Source of the DNA: Watersipora subatra
Taxonomy: Eukaryota > Bryozoa > Gymnolaemata > Cheilostomatida > Watersiporidae
Direction: 5' to 3'
Length of the DNA: 64,000 nucleotides
Assembly: GCF_963576615.1 (NCBI RefSeq)
Contig: NC_088712.1
Coordinates: 57,863,010-57,927,009, forward strand
This document shows positions 25,563 through 37,930 of the stretch, in pieces. The notes beneath the pieces were generated by a model. That model was not told where the DNA came from. It saw only the letters and a list, made by a program, of their open reading frames with translations, and searched no databases. Numbering within the stretch: position 1 is the first letter of the stretch; every line of letters begins with the position of its first letter. The position numbers were made by a program, and so were the translations under genes.

Positions 25563-28500
25563 AAGAGAGAGGGAGAGAGAGTGAATGGAGAAGAGTGTGG
25601 ATCAAAGAACTCAACATAGTAATAATATACACACTATTAATAATGATTATAATGAAAACAATTCTAGCAATACCAATGTGATTTACATGTCGCCACAAAA
25701 TATTATTCTAAAAATCATTGAGATTGGCTATGTAACTTTAGCTTCTTATAAATTAGAAGGTTTGCCAACTCGCTAATAAAATCAACCGCTTATAAAATGT
25801 TTGAAGAGACATTGCTGATAGTAATAGCATCTATTTACCTGATGATACTTATGAGAGAGTCTGTAATTGCTAGGATCTTTGCAAGCTGACCTCCCTGTTT
25901 TAAAAGGTAGTCTTCTGTGACCGGGACCTCCTAGAGCGAAACCAGTAAATAGGACCAGTTTATGGTTATCAATTGGTGTTATACAAAAGTTGGTGCACAA
26001 TTAATATCGTTGTACCTTATTTTATATATTTTATATTGACACACTTTCTTGAACATGTAATTATTTGCGCCAGTTCACAGTTGCTTTTAATAACTCCATG
26101 CTTGATTTTCCCTCTCAAGTATTATCGATTAATTTTTTAATACATATACTTCTAAAAAAACAAAACGATTTTAACAGACTTTAATTTCAATTATTTTTTG
26201 AAATTCATGGACAGGCATGCACGTATATGCGCTTATGAATTACTTATGTAACAAGGCTTTGCTGTCAGCATAGCAGATTGATACGTACCTTTGCGTGACA
26301 TGCCTAACTCGACAGCAACGGTTCCAAGTAATACAACAAAGTCAGCAAAAGATATCGGCTTGCCCAGGCTTTTCCAAAGGTTAATTGTGTCTTTGTAAAT
26401 TGTCTGTAGACCTGTAAGGAAAATGGAACATATAAACCTACAAGTGTTAACACTTTGCAAGAAAACCATTTTTAGGGTTAGACAAGAAAACTGCATGTTT
26501 CTATAGCAGATGTTTACATAATTAAACTATCAATATGTTTATTTTAAAAAGAAGAAGCAATAAATCAATATATAATAATAAACAACTACTCAGTAATTAT
26601 CATAATCTGTTATGTTTTTTTATGATGAAATTTACGTAGCTAAGCTATTGCGACTTTTATTATAAAGCAAACCAAAAAATAAATTATCAATTAATGAGAA
26701 TATAATAATATATACATTAGTTACCCAATACTTGTAATATTCTTTATTGCTTTTACAATGCGGTATTAAATACTCAAATTTTGCCTCACAAGTTATCAGT
26801 AAGTATTACTATATAAGCTTCTAGCATGTTCCCGATAACCACTAAACATGCTTAGTTTGAACCAAATCAAGGGACAAAAGTTCATAATCCTACCGGTATT
26901 TGCCTTGTCAGCTGTATTGATGCATCCATCACAGCCTGTGCTTCCTACACAACTGTGGAACACTAGCCTCAGCGCCAGTGGTAATCTGCTGTTTACCTAG
27001 AAATACTATATTAGCTTCACATTTCGCTTATTGATTAGGCTTTCTTTGATGAACAATTAATTTTGTTTCTGTCTAAAATTGCACTTAAAGTGTCTAATGT
27101 ATAGGATATGTAGAAATCATTAACAGCTTTTCCAAGCAATCATGACAAAAAAACAAATATTTAATTGTTTGTTAAAAGATAGAAATAAACTTTTTAGCTA
27201 TATTTATACAGATTAAAAATAATCACGGACTAGACAGCCGATAGCAGTTATTTGCCAAATCTAGTTAGCAGCCATTTTACCCGCATAGATTCCAGGTTTA
27301 GCGCAAGTCAAAAAAACTTGACTCGCCGTGTAAAATTGCTGAATAATATATAAATAATTTATTTTCAGGTGATGTTAGTTTTTGTTTTGGAGTATTTAAT
27401 TAATTTAATATTAATTAATGAACATCAAACTTGACTGTGAAAATTCTTTTACAAGTCAGCACAACCAGTTTGCTTGATGTCAACATGAACGGTTAGATGT
27501 AAGTGTAGAGTTTTCTTAATTCATGTACTTCTACTCTGTCTGACTTGTCAAGTCTTTATCGAGCGTTTACAGTAGACTACTTACAGACAGTTAAGGTATA
27601 TAGACAAATGATGTAGTACCAGAAAGTTTCAAATGGGATACAATTGGATTATTATTATAATATTATAATAATATTATAATATTAGAACCAAGATTAATTA
27701 TAGATACAGAGGTGAGAAGATTTGCTTGATGTTTTTGGATTTCAGCAAAGCTTTTGACTGTGTCAATCACAAAATATTATATCAGTAAACTACATTAGAA
27801 CTTGTTGGTTTTAAAAATAAATCGTTGCAAATAATGTACTTCAAAACTATTTTCACAAAAGGTGCTAAAAGGTCGTCATGAATGACAAGGAATCATTGAC
27901 ACAAGAAATAGATGTTGGTGTTCCACAGGGGTCACTTATGGCGCCAGTATTATTTTTAATATATATAAATGATCTTCTTAGACTTATTCCAAAAGGCTTT
28001 GCCTAAGCCGATGATACTGTTTTGTAAGTTATCACAAAGATCTGCAACTTCTTGAGACAAATTGCAATCTCATCATGCAAATTACCAGCAACTGGTGTAC
28101 ATCAAATCATATGACAATCAATTTACAAAAATCACGCATTCTTCTTTATAATGCTGATGAAAACCTTCGAAACAGCTTTACTCTTAAGTTTAACAGTCAA
28201 TCCATCACTTGTAGACATGAGACAAAATTGTTAGGATTTGTTTTGACAGATCGACTCTCTTGGAGTAATCATGTCGACACTATTTGTAGTAAGGTCACGA
28301 AGTGATTGACTCAGCTCCAGTTTTGCAGGCCATACATGAACTCAAAATCTGCTATTGCATTTTATTATCACTTTATATTTTGCCATATTATTTATGGTAT
28401 CCACATTTATTATAATCTAGCTCCAAGATATGTCACTAAGGATTTATTTTTGTTGCAAAAAGAAAGCATTTCGACTCATTGCAAATCTACATCATACTCC

Positions 28501-31500
28501 TGCATACATTCCACCAAATGATCTTACCAAATCTCTGCGTCTTCTTACTCTGCCTATGCTAAATATTTATTTTACTTCAATTCAATGTTTCAAGATTTTT
28601 CATGGTTTGTGTCCTCATTTTTTACATGACAGTTACAGGTTCTCAACTCATTTCAACTTATGTAGGGTGAAAAAAATTGCATAAAATCACTAACAATCAT
28701 TTTGAAAATGTCATTGCCACCTGCTTTAACAATCTTCCACCAAATAGCCACTCTCTTAGCAGAGAAAGGCATTTTAAACACTATTTGTCAGACTATTTAT
28801 TCAATTTTAATGGCTAACCGTTGCTTTTTTCCCCTTTTTTGTTTTACTATTGTTGTATGGCCTAATTTGAAAAACATTTCTATTTGTGAAATGAAATTAT
28901 TGCCAGTAAAGTACTATATATATACAGGTGTGAGTGCTCATCATCTGTCCTTCACTTATCCAGTAATAGTGACAAAAATCTTGCAACAACGACAAATCCA
29001 TATTGCACTGGTTTCAAACTTTGAACCTCCAATTTTGCATACAGGCACGGGATCCATTTCACTACAATGTCCTCACTATTCTCAGTGACAATTGCCACAT
29101 ACTTATGCAGCGCTAGCAAAAATACTATTGGTTAGTTACGACATTACACTTACTAGTGTGATTATATGCATAATTATAGGCACAAGCTGGCTGGCTTCTG
29201 TTTGCTTCTCTTTGCCTCGCTTCATTGCACTTGCCAAACAAGCGTAAGCTTCGCTTCAGACATTGCTCCTATTATACTAAAGATTTAAAGTTACTAGCTT
29301 AATTTACTAGCTTAAGTTACTCAGATTCATTTGATAAAGAAAGTTAATCAATGGCAGCTACATTACCTGCCATTGATTATGAGCTATTTTAAGTCTTGAA
29401 CAAATGTGTAGCATATACCCGTTCAATGCCTGCATTCATCTAGTTATGTTATGTGTTATATATATCTAGTTATGTTACATATTTCATGTATATATATGTT
29501 ATGTTATGTATGTTATATAGTATATGTTATATATAACTATATATATATAGTTATGTTATTCCAGCTATATTATATATATCTAGTTATGTTATGTATGTTA
29601 TATATATCTAGTTATGTTACATATTTCATCTAGTTATGTTATATTCAGCTAGTTATGTTTTATATATATCTAGATATGTTATATATACATGTATATATAT
29701 GTTATGTTATGTATGTTATATAGTATATGTTATATATAACTATATATATATAGTTATGTTATTCCAGCTATATTATATATATCTAGTTATGTTAAATGTT
29801 ATATGTTATATAAATAATTATATTATATATGTTATAAGTGAAGTAAAACTGATTAACTTATCAACGCTCTGAAGCATTACTTACATTTTTGCTGATGAAA
29901 CTTCTTATAGATCCACGAAGGGAATCAACACTACCTGAACCAGGCAGTCCAGGTCGTCCAGGTTGTCCGGGCTGCCCATGTTCTCCATGTTTTCCAGGCC
30001 TTTTACGACCATCCCTATCTTTGTGCCTAGATTTAAATGCATCAAAAGTCTGCACTGAATATGCAAGTGTAACGTCAATCATCTAAATGAACCCTAAAAA
30101 CTGGTAAAATTTTTAGACGTCTGTACACAGCAGAGTAAGGCTATTTGGACACAAAGAGGGCAAGAATCAAACTCAACACATTTCCTTTATTCATGGTTTG
30201 TCACTTTATTTCTAAAAGCAATAAAGTCCTTGCTGATAACCTGCATAAATGAAGGCTTAGAACAAAACCTAATCATTAGTGCTTCAAAGCCATAAACAGC
30301 AAACTAGATTGGTTAAAACAATTACCTGTCACTTTTCTAGACAGATAAACCATAGAGCAGCTCTGACAAATATTTGCCAATTAGAGAATTGGCAACAAAA
30401 TCACTTGTAACATAAACCATTTACTATTTTCTGAATCCACCAAAAACCGGGTCTATTTTATTTAAATAATTTAATGGGTGTTTAAAATTCTATTGCAATC
30501 GATAAGAATTTACTTTTATTGATAGAGATCTAAAGATTGTGATTAGCTTATTGATGTACTTCAGATGACTAACACATTAGTAACTGCTATTTGAGTCACA
30601 AGTACGTATTCACAGTGAAAAAAGCCCAAGCTTATACCTTGTAATCAGCTCAGCATACAGTGTTAATATCTATATTTAACATCACTCCTTGAAGGTGACC
30701 AGCTAAATATTACCACTGTCTGTAAGGATACTTCAACACACCTGTTACTGTTGTCATTGTAAAGATATTCGTCCAGTTATTTATATTTACAAGAGAATTA
30801 TGGGTAGTATCTGGTAATGGCACAACTCCAACAATGTAAACAAAGAACTAACAGTGAGATTTTTTTTAACTCAGCTTCGATTGTTGTGATGCTAAGGGGC
30901 TGAGTCAATAAAATGCATTTGAAAAAGGAACCTTGGATAGTATCTGCCTAATTTCACATCGTTTATCAACCAAATAGGAAGTGCTTAAATGATTTGGATA
31001 TTACACAAAAGTGATGAGTAGTATCATATTAACTGACATTTAGCTGCAATTGATAGTAGGTTAAAATGGTTTAAATTGTTTACGTGTACTTACTGCGTCA
31101 GCACACCTTGCAGGGCTCCCAAGACGATTAATACAGCAAAAATCTAAAAATAGATAAAGCAACATACAGCCTTTCAGACAAAGTAACCTGCATTAATGTT
31201 AGTCTGGGTAGATTTATGATCACACATATATTTTATTATGTGTGACTATTATGTGTTATTATTAATTTAACTCTCAAAAAGTTAAATTAATAATATTTTT
31301 AGGTTTATCATTGAAGAAAATATATTACTTCAACTTGTCAATTTTAATGATTTTCAGTGTGGCACATTAACAGATAACTGAGAAAAAATATTTTTGAGAA
31401 ACTAATACATTTGAGCAAACACTTGAGAATCTAGTACGATGTCTGCTACGCTTTCCGCAAGCAGAGGCTGTGTTCGTGTTTTAACAGCCATCGTTGCACA

Positions 31501-32238
31501 AACAATGGTTCTGTGATTTTGGCTAGACATGTCTGAGTCTACTGGCAAGACATCCTTGACAACTAGAAACATGTCCAGTTGCAGAGAGCAATTCATGGTT
31601 GGTTGTAACTTTTTCACAACCAGTGACCTTTTTCGGGAATTGAACCCCGATCTTTTGTTAGCAAATCAAACATTTTAGACGGATAGGTCACAGCTATCCT
31701 TAAAAGAAACCAACACATGGAACAAGTGAAGGTATTGCAGCATTTTTATGTCATCAAAACCTAGCATTGCAAGAGGCTAAATCCTACGCTATACTGGTTG
31801 TTCAGTTTATGTTTAATTTATTGATGCTTTTAATGAAAAAAAGCAAACGTGTTTACTGTTACAAAAAGCCCTATTTCCAAGCATAAATGAGAAATTTATA
31901 ACTACCCTTTATATGTTTATGTTATGTTATTCTACAGACTGAACATGACGAATACTTTTAAAAGGTGTTTATTCAGTAATTTTGTTGAATGGTCACAAAC
32001 GCAGTTGTTTTAAAAGGATGTATGTGAAAACCCATAAAAAATTGCTTGTGAGAAGTTTATGCAAACGTTAACGAGCAAGGATCAAATGTGAAAACATAAT
32101 AAAAATTACAATTATGAGAAATTGCTATCCACAGCAAAACTTATTTTTTTCTCCTACTATTAATTAAAGTTTTTTCTGTGGTCTTTAAGCTGACAGCAAT
32201 TGTCTTCTAGCAATCACCATACATACCTTGAAGTTCAT
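23948..32238 (-). CDS. Secreted plant-type haem peroxidase with N-terminal collagen-like segment
   Basis: Exons on the minus strand: 32,238-32,227, 31,143-31,094, 30,049-29,885, 26,996-26,894, 26,411-26,289, 25,930-25,839, 25,052-24,977, 24,740-24,602, 24,382-24,244 and 24,025-23,948. The last eight join in frame (305 codons with stop). The first two give a signal peptide, MNFKIFAVLIVLGALQG. The 165-bp exon encodes seven Gly at every third position (PGKHGEHGQPGQPGRPGLPG). The rest is a plant-type (PF00141) peroxidase: distal LRLVFHSC with Arg and His, GCDGCI, proximal GAHSLG His, GPW (Trp191 position of cytochrome c peroxidase), LDNGFYLNL, MLHADMSL (Asp235 position) and C-terminal KYAKDQKTW..DFQTAF. 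It should oxidise small donors with H2O2 outside the cell. The join from signal exon to collagen exon is not in frame with the strongest splice sites, so an exon or alternative donor (GT after 31,107) is unresolved. Confidence 0.85.
25096..25590. repeat. ~0.5-kb GA/CT polypurine tract in a peroxidase intron
   Basis: The plus strand is almost pure A/G (GAGAGA, GAAAAAGAGA, GGGAGAGA). On the coding strand of the peroxidase gene it is a continuous C/T tract ending about 45 nt upstream of the acceptor of exon 25,052-24,977. Long serine-rich and Arg/Lys/Glu-rich open frames over it are a product of the low complexity, not genes. Confidence 0.9.
27712..28800 (+). pseudogene. Decayed LINE reverse transcriptase inside a peroxidase intron
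   Basis: Recognisable blocks in shifting frames: CLMFLDFSKAFDCVNHKIL near 27,728, DVGVPQGSLMAPVLFLIYINDL near 27,910, an ADDTVL remnant near 28,010, NWCTSNHMTINLQKS near 28,090, KLLGFVLTDRLSWSNHVD near 28,225, and LAPRYV..LLQKESIS and SLRLLTLPMLNIYF blocks later. Several stops and frameshifts interrupt it. Orientation is opposite to the host gene. It lies between the collagen-like exon (29,885) and the distal-His exon (26,996). Confidence 0.75.
29440..29830. repeat. TATATATCTAGTTATGTTA minisatellite with ~204-bp higher-order duplication
   Basis: TCTAGTTATGTTA and TATATATAACTATATATATA blocks recur. A segment containing 'ctatatatatatagttatgtt' and 'ccagctatattatatat' appears twice with a spacing of about 204 bp. 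It ends about 50 bp from the donor side of the collagen-like exon. Confidence 0.75.
30120..31090. other. Peroxidase intron, no further exon recognised
   Basis: Searched on the minus strand for Gly-X-Y coding or a small exon that would repair the frame between the signal-peptide and collagen-like exons. No convincing candidate was seen. Confidence 0.3.
31430..31690 (-). repeat. tRNA-derived SINE, best-preserved copy
   Basis: On the minus strand the head has an A-box-like TGACCTATCCGTCTAAAATG and a B box GGGGTTCAATTCCC. A ~200-bp body follows that is shared with 11,150-11,340 and 11,580-11,970. It lies in the first intron of the peroxidase gene. The small ORF over it is not a gene. Confidence 0.7.
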
Positions 32239-33040
32239 CCTTTTCTAATTGAGAAGTAAGCTTGAAATATGTTGAACTTTCTAAGCTTTTTTCAGACTCT
32301 ACAGCTTGGTTGCACACTTCTCAAGTTCTGACAAAGCAATAAGTTTTTGTAACCTTTTAAAGGAATTTTACCAGGAACTACACAAGGAGATCCTAGAGTT
32401 AAGCCAAAGTTAATCTGTAATTATAGAATAATAACTTATGAACCCTTTTGTTAGGGTGACATGTAATCCTTGCCATCTATTTCAGTCTTCATAGATAGTA
32501 TTATCATTCATTTTCCTTTAAGAACACGTGAACTAACATACAGTATATATTTAAAATGTTTATTATTTTATTCATGCATCAAAATTATTTTTCAACATAA
32601 TAACATAACTTGATGCTTTTTTATACTTCATCTTTTCCGCAAGACTTTCTTAAAACGATTTAGGTTTTTTAAACTTAAGCAACCATGAAAAATTGAAACC
32701 TAGAAATGACCAGGCACAGATTTAGAAACACAAAAAGTGTTGTTTTGGCCTATTTCTTTTTCATTTCTTTTTTGAAAATTTATTGCCTTAACTTGGTAAG
32801 CCTCGCATCTATATATGAAACATCTAAGCAGCTATAATAATCAAAATTATAACTCGTATTTTTGGAACTTTTCAACATAAAATAACTTTGACTTGATAAA
32901 CCCAAACAAAATGTGACTCGCAGACAACAGCTCTGACCCCATATAGAGGTCGGAGTAGATTATTACTATTATTCTTATTATTATTATGATTATTATTATC
33001 ATGATTATTATTATTATTACTATTATGGTTGTAAAAGTTT
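32239..33040. other. Upstream region of the peroxidase gene
   Basis: AT-rich. An (ATT)n microsatellite lies at about 32,955-33,020. No clear TATA box could be tied to the ATG at 32,238. Confidence 0.3.
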
Positions 33041-33441
33041 TTCTTCACAGTCGTGTGGTGGTAGGTGACTGGTTGTTGTCCATGTTGAGTCCGGGTCTTA
33101 ACAAAAGGCCAAAGGATCCAACATCTTCCTCAACTCCACTAAAAGAGGACCTTCCTCAAAATGTGAGCTGTTCCTAAGATGACCGTCTTCTGTATAGTCT
33201 CAAAAGACATGTTCACTCCCACCTCCGCCAAGTATGCTATATGCCTCATTGATATTGTTCCGAGTGCACCAATTACTATTGGTATCACGCCGGTCTTCAC
33301 CTTCCACAGTCTGTTTATCTCAAACCTAAGCTCTTTGTATTTACCAATCTTCTCATCTTCCTTCTGTACTACCCTTGTGTCTCCAGGTATTGCTATGTCT
33401 ATGACCTGACACTGTTTGGTTTCTTTATTTATTAGTATCAT
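33040..33441 (-). pseudogene. Retroelement ORF C-terminal fragment
   Basis: The minus-strand frame 33,441-33,139 reads ..QVIDIAIPGDTRVVQKEDEK..KYKELRFEINRLW then VIPIVIGALGTIS and ILGTAHILRKVL. This is the common tail of a LINE-type protein family in invertebrate genomes. It lacks catalytic blocks and is flanked by ATT microsatellites on both sides, so it is a relic. Confidence 0.65.
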
Positions 33442-33600
33442 TCTTTATTTATTTATGCTTACTATTATTCTTATTATGATTATGATTATTATTATTATGA
33501 TTATTATTATCATGATTATTATGTTAATCAATAAAATTATTATTAGTGTTATAATATTATACTAATAATATTATATTATTATCATTATTACACTAATGAT
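33430..33600. repeat. ATT/ATG trinucleotide microsatellite
   Basis: Repeated TTATTATGATTATTATTA-like sequence. It mirrors the one at 32,955-33,020 on the other side of the retroelement fragment. Confidence 0.75.
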
Positions 33601-35640
33601 ATTTATGTGCTTATATCTATGTTTTCATTTTACTTCTCTTGAGTCAGAAGGATTAGTATCACAAGCTAGCATTGTTATTACACATTTTTGAGCTCATTTT
33701 TTTGGCATTCAGCCTATTAAAGCTAATAAACTACAAGCAATGTTAAATAGCTTATCTACCTTTAAAAAAAGACTGAGATTATTTTGAAAGCTGAATTTAA
33801 AGAATAATGGGTTTTAAGACACCCATCTCTATAATTCTAGATCGCACTAAACATCCTCAACTTCCCTCCCTGAAAAGCTAGGTTATGTCACATATTTATG
33901 GGCGGGGCTTGTTGTGTCAATTGTGTGGTTTGTGACACCGATATTAAATCGCTGTAAAAAAGCCTTCAAAAACAAAAATGACTTTGAAATTTAGTGGACC
34001 AGTTTTTATTTTGAGTACAAAATCGTAATCATCGTGTCTGATTACCTTTGAACAAACAATGAAAGCTGTTCGTGGCAGATATGCTTTAACTAATTATTAG
34101 CAAAGCAGCTGATATTCACTACTGGGTAAAATACGAAAGGCCTGATATTAAAGCGCAATGTTAAAAAACTCAAACTAGAACTGGTAGAAAATATGTTGTG
34201 TTTCTATCACAAGACACTGAAACCTGATCAAAGTGACCAAACCAGTTCAGTTTTGATGTTATCTTTATTCAAATTGTTTCGAGCGTATTGCGAGCAAAAT
34301 TTTAAGATTTTTCATTTTGGCTAAAATAGAAGGTAAGAATTGACGGATTGGTGCATTTTTTAGAGTATAGGTTTAAATAAAATACAATGTAATAATAAAA
34401 TATCGTTTTGTCAAGAGTGAAAGTGAGCAGCCAACATCTTCTGAATGCACTCATGACAAAATGAGACAGCCAAGTTGGTAAATTAAGATCGACTGCCTGA
34501 TTCAAAAACATTTTTCTACCATTACTAATCTTTCTGTTGATATTGTGTGTCTCTAATGAGAGCTGTGTTAGCACCACTAGTGTTCAGTGTGTTTCAATGA
34601 AGCTCCAGTTTGCAACCTTAACAGAACTGGTAATTAATTGCGAATCATTACCCTCGTGACACTTCCAGTCTGGCTGTGTTTGGTAAATGACCTCATAAAG
34701 AAGAATGGGAAATACTGATCATATTCGAATGATCCCGGATTATTCGAACTATTGTTACCAATAAGTTTGGGTAGACACCGTGCTCATATCAAACTAACTT
34801 ATGGAAGCCAGAAGGATGTTCGTAGCAAGACATGCAGTATACCCAGCCTGACTGATGATGGCTAATTTTGTCACCGTCACTTGACGAATAGAATTTCTTG
34901 CTAGTGTCAGTAGTAGCAGACAAATCTACAAGATAAACTTATATTTCATAGCATTAACTTCCGGATTTAAATTGACATGCATCACGTCGAAATCGCATGC
35001 TCTAGCGCTAGGCGTAAATTGATATATAAGTGTGTCTTTTACTTCTGTATATTGGTTGAAACTTTGCTGGTCTATAAATAATGACTGGCAGATTCCAACA
35101 AACTTAATGTAGTGTAAAGCTTATTCTATGTCTAAAATGCTCTATTGTTTAAAGGTGGTATCTATCAGTCCTATGTAAGGTTCATCTGGAATAGGATTGA
35201 CAGGTACCAACTTCAAACAACACTATTACAATCGTTTTTCAACATTTAGAAATAAGTGCAAATGATTAAGCTCTAAGCTAAGTAAGCATATATGACCATT
35301 ACAAGATCAGAACATAAATTATGACATCAAGTGGAGCATAGTGGGAAGAGTAAAATCATAAAATAAGACTTTAGGCAGACGTTACTTACATCTATATAAA
35401 TGTCAGTGTTCATTTTTTGACTTTTTGTGCACCCTGTCTAGTTATAGCAATTAAATTCTATAAATCAAAAAGTCGTATTGCAAAGGATTTGATCTTGAAA
35501 TATCCCATTCACAAGGTGACAAGCTAACCTATAAATGCATTGGGATACAATGGATTCATAGAACAGATAGTCATTATCTGGGTTAAAATAGGCATAGCGA
35601 CTCTGTGTTACAGAACAACTACACTAGCTTACTCAAATTA
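33601..35640. other. Intergenic DNA, no gene recognised
   Basis: Only short open frames without domain features. Sequence around 33,880-34,100 has the look of a dispersed repeat but no boundaries were found. Confidence 0.3.
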
Positions 35641-35734
35641 GCCAATGGCTACTACATTACCTGCCCCTGTTTATAAGCTCTTTTAAGCTGTTTTTTAATA
35701 CCCGTGCGTTCAGCTAAAAATTTACTTGTCTTTC

Positions 35735-35880
35735 TGTACACCTTATGTTCAGTTATAGCAATTAAAACCAGCTATGAAAAATCCACATGGTCACGGGATT
35801 GAACTCCGAAACCTGATTTGTTCAGAACACATATCACTTGTTCAACCCACCACTCCACACTGCTATTTAGCTCCGCAATA
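35735..35880 (-). repeat. tRNA-derived SINE (TTTTAATTGCTATAA-tail family)
   Basis: On the minus strand a tRNA-like head with B box GGAGTTCAATCCCG is followed by GGATTTTTCATAGC and TTTTAATTGCTATAACTGA. The tail matches the copies at 790-905 and 37,005-37,125. Confidence 0.65.
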
Positions 35881-36666
35881 GTATAGCCCTCATACTTAAT
35901 GCAGCTACCAATCAAAGTGCACATGACTGCTCATGCACGCATCTGAATGCAACCAGTTTTATTGCCGGGATGTGCAATCTTTTTTCCCAACATTTTAGCT
36001 ACGCTATAGTCGAGCTTTTTCGCGACATGAGCTTTTCTGTGAGCTGTATCCGGTTTAAAAAAAGGCTGCTTTTAAAATATACACTTCTCCCAGCTGACTT
36101 ACGTGCTGAACAGCTTGCTTGCCACAATTATTGAAAACGGACAAAACTTTTTCTATTTTTCTATTTACAGCTTTTACATTATTTTATTTATTTATTTTAA
36201 TTAAAACTAATTTTTTTATAATCAACTACATTTTATCAATTTCATTTAAAGTATTGTCGTTTGCATGCATGATATCGCATGTTATAGGGATATAGTACAT
36301 TAACATGGAGAATTTCCTTTCATCAACAGATGAGTGTTGAGTTCATTACGAGCGTTCATCACAGAAGCTTGTTACAGTATTTTTTGTGTGTATCCTCCTA
36401 CAAATTTTTTCCTTCGACTTTCATAAATGCGTTACCGCTTTCTCTCTCCACTCCACCAGACAAAAAACATTGTTTACCCTTGAGTGCTTCAATGATGTAT
36501 TTAATTACGATATCTCATTTTAATGGATAGCTTCTACAGCAACCGAAATCTTTTTTATACGCACACTTCTACGTACTCATTGGTAATATTAGTTTAACAG
36601 CTTCATGACTTTTATTTTGTTTTCTCAGTTTGTATTAATTGTACCAGTATCAAATATTTTGATCAC

Positions 36667-36715
36667 TGGCTAGATAAAATCTTTTCATTGTAGTAGAAAA
36701 GATTTTATCTAGCCA
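36667..36715. repeat. Perfect 20-bp stem hairpin, 9-nt loop
   Basis: Arms TGGCTAGATAAAATCTTTTC (36,667-36,686) and its exact reverse complement (36,696-36,715) flank ATTGTAGTA. It could be a small fold-back element or an RNA hairpin; nothing in the flanks decides. Confidence 0.7.
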
Positions 36716-37004
36716 TTGCTTGCTAATTATTTCACATTTAAACACCTTTACTGATGTTTTACTTTACATCAGTAAAATAAAACAGTCTGCTGTCTTATTT
36801 TTTTCTGTAAAATCTTTTGAACTGCACAGAAAAAAAATTTCTTGTGGGATGAAGTTTCAAAAGATTTTTATTCTCATTTTCATATAATAAGATTTACGTG
36901 CAACAATCAATTTCTTTAGATATTACAAATTGGATAAAATTTCGGTGGTTGATATGCTTATTGGGAAAGATTCGGATGTGTAATGAGCATGTTCACAATG
37001 TGTT

Positions 37005-37125
37005 CCATAGTGTATTAGATAAATACCTGTCTGCAAAACTGGAGGTTCCAAGTTCAATCCCAGCACCAAGTAGATTTTTCATTGCTAGCTTTTAATTGCT
37101 ATAACTAGATAAAGGGTGACAAAAC
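37005..37125 (+). repeat. tRNA-derived SINE (TTTTAATTGCTATAA-tail family)
   Basis: B-box-like AAGTTCAATCCCAGC is followed by 'agatttttcattgctagc' and 'ttttaattgctataacta'. The order matches the other copies. Confidence 0.65.
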
Positions 37126-37379
37126 CCAAAAAACTGAAGATAAATGCGTCTTCCTTTAAAATGATAAATTAATAAATTTGGTAAGTTATATAAAAATGAA
37201 TGTTCTGCGCAAAAACTTTTATATTATGTACCTATGTAACACCGAGTATTATGTAATTATATACAAACCTAACAGTGCTACTTCAAACACATTATTTTAT
37301 AGTAGCTATTCTAAACATACTTTGACCAATTTATCACCAGACAATAAAAATAATGTTTTTTACCGCCTAAAATTTAAGT

Positions 37380-37930
37380 TATCTTAAACAGCTTAACATG
37401 AACAGTTTTCTTTAACGATGCTAGCCCAAGTTCTTTGAATGATGAAGGTTTGTGGGCTGTTCACTATAAATTAATTCTCTAAACCTCAGGCTATTTGGGA
37501 TCTTCATGAGTTTATTTTCCCCTCTACTGATTTGATTCTTTTGATAAACTGATAACCTTTGGCAATTTTTATGTTATATTATTATGTTGTGTTGAGTTGT
37601 GTTAAGTTCATTAAAAGCGCTTATCACAAAAAATTGTTGCACTATTTGTTTTGTGTATCATGCAACAAATCTTTCCTTCAAATTTCACGAAGGAATTTCA
37701 TGTCTAAAACTTCAACTTATCTTAAACAGCTTAACATGAACAGTTTTCTTCAACAATGCTAGCCCAAGTTCTTTTCACGATGAGGATTTGTGAGTTAATA
37801 GCTATAGACTAGTTCTCTAAACCTCAGGCTATCTGGAACCTTTATGAGTTTATCTTCTGCTGAACTTATATGATTCTATTGATGAACTAATGATCTTTTG
37901 CATTTTTTATGCTATATTATTAGATAGCAA
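37380..37930. repeat. ~340-bp direct tandem duplication
   Basis: 'cttaaacagcttaacatgaa' begins at about 37,383 and again at about 37,723, followed in both by 'atgctagcccaagttctt' and 'ctaaacctcaggctat'. A third partial copy containing 'aaacctcaggctatctg' is at 41,705-41,810. Part of the unit also resembles 36,330-36,450. Confidence 0.7.

Noticed and set aside
25096-25698. Long open frames over the GA tract (200-aa Ser/Leu-rich, 120-aa Arg/Glu/Lys-rich)
   Set aside because: They exist only because the tract lacks stop codons; it lies inside a peroxidase intron.
32955-33600. CRISPR-like or regularly spaced repeat
   Set aside because: ATT microsatellites flanking a retroelement relic in a eukaryotic genome, with no spacer structure.
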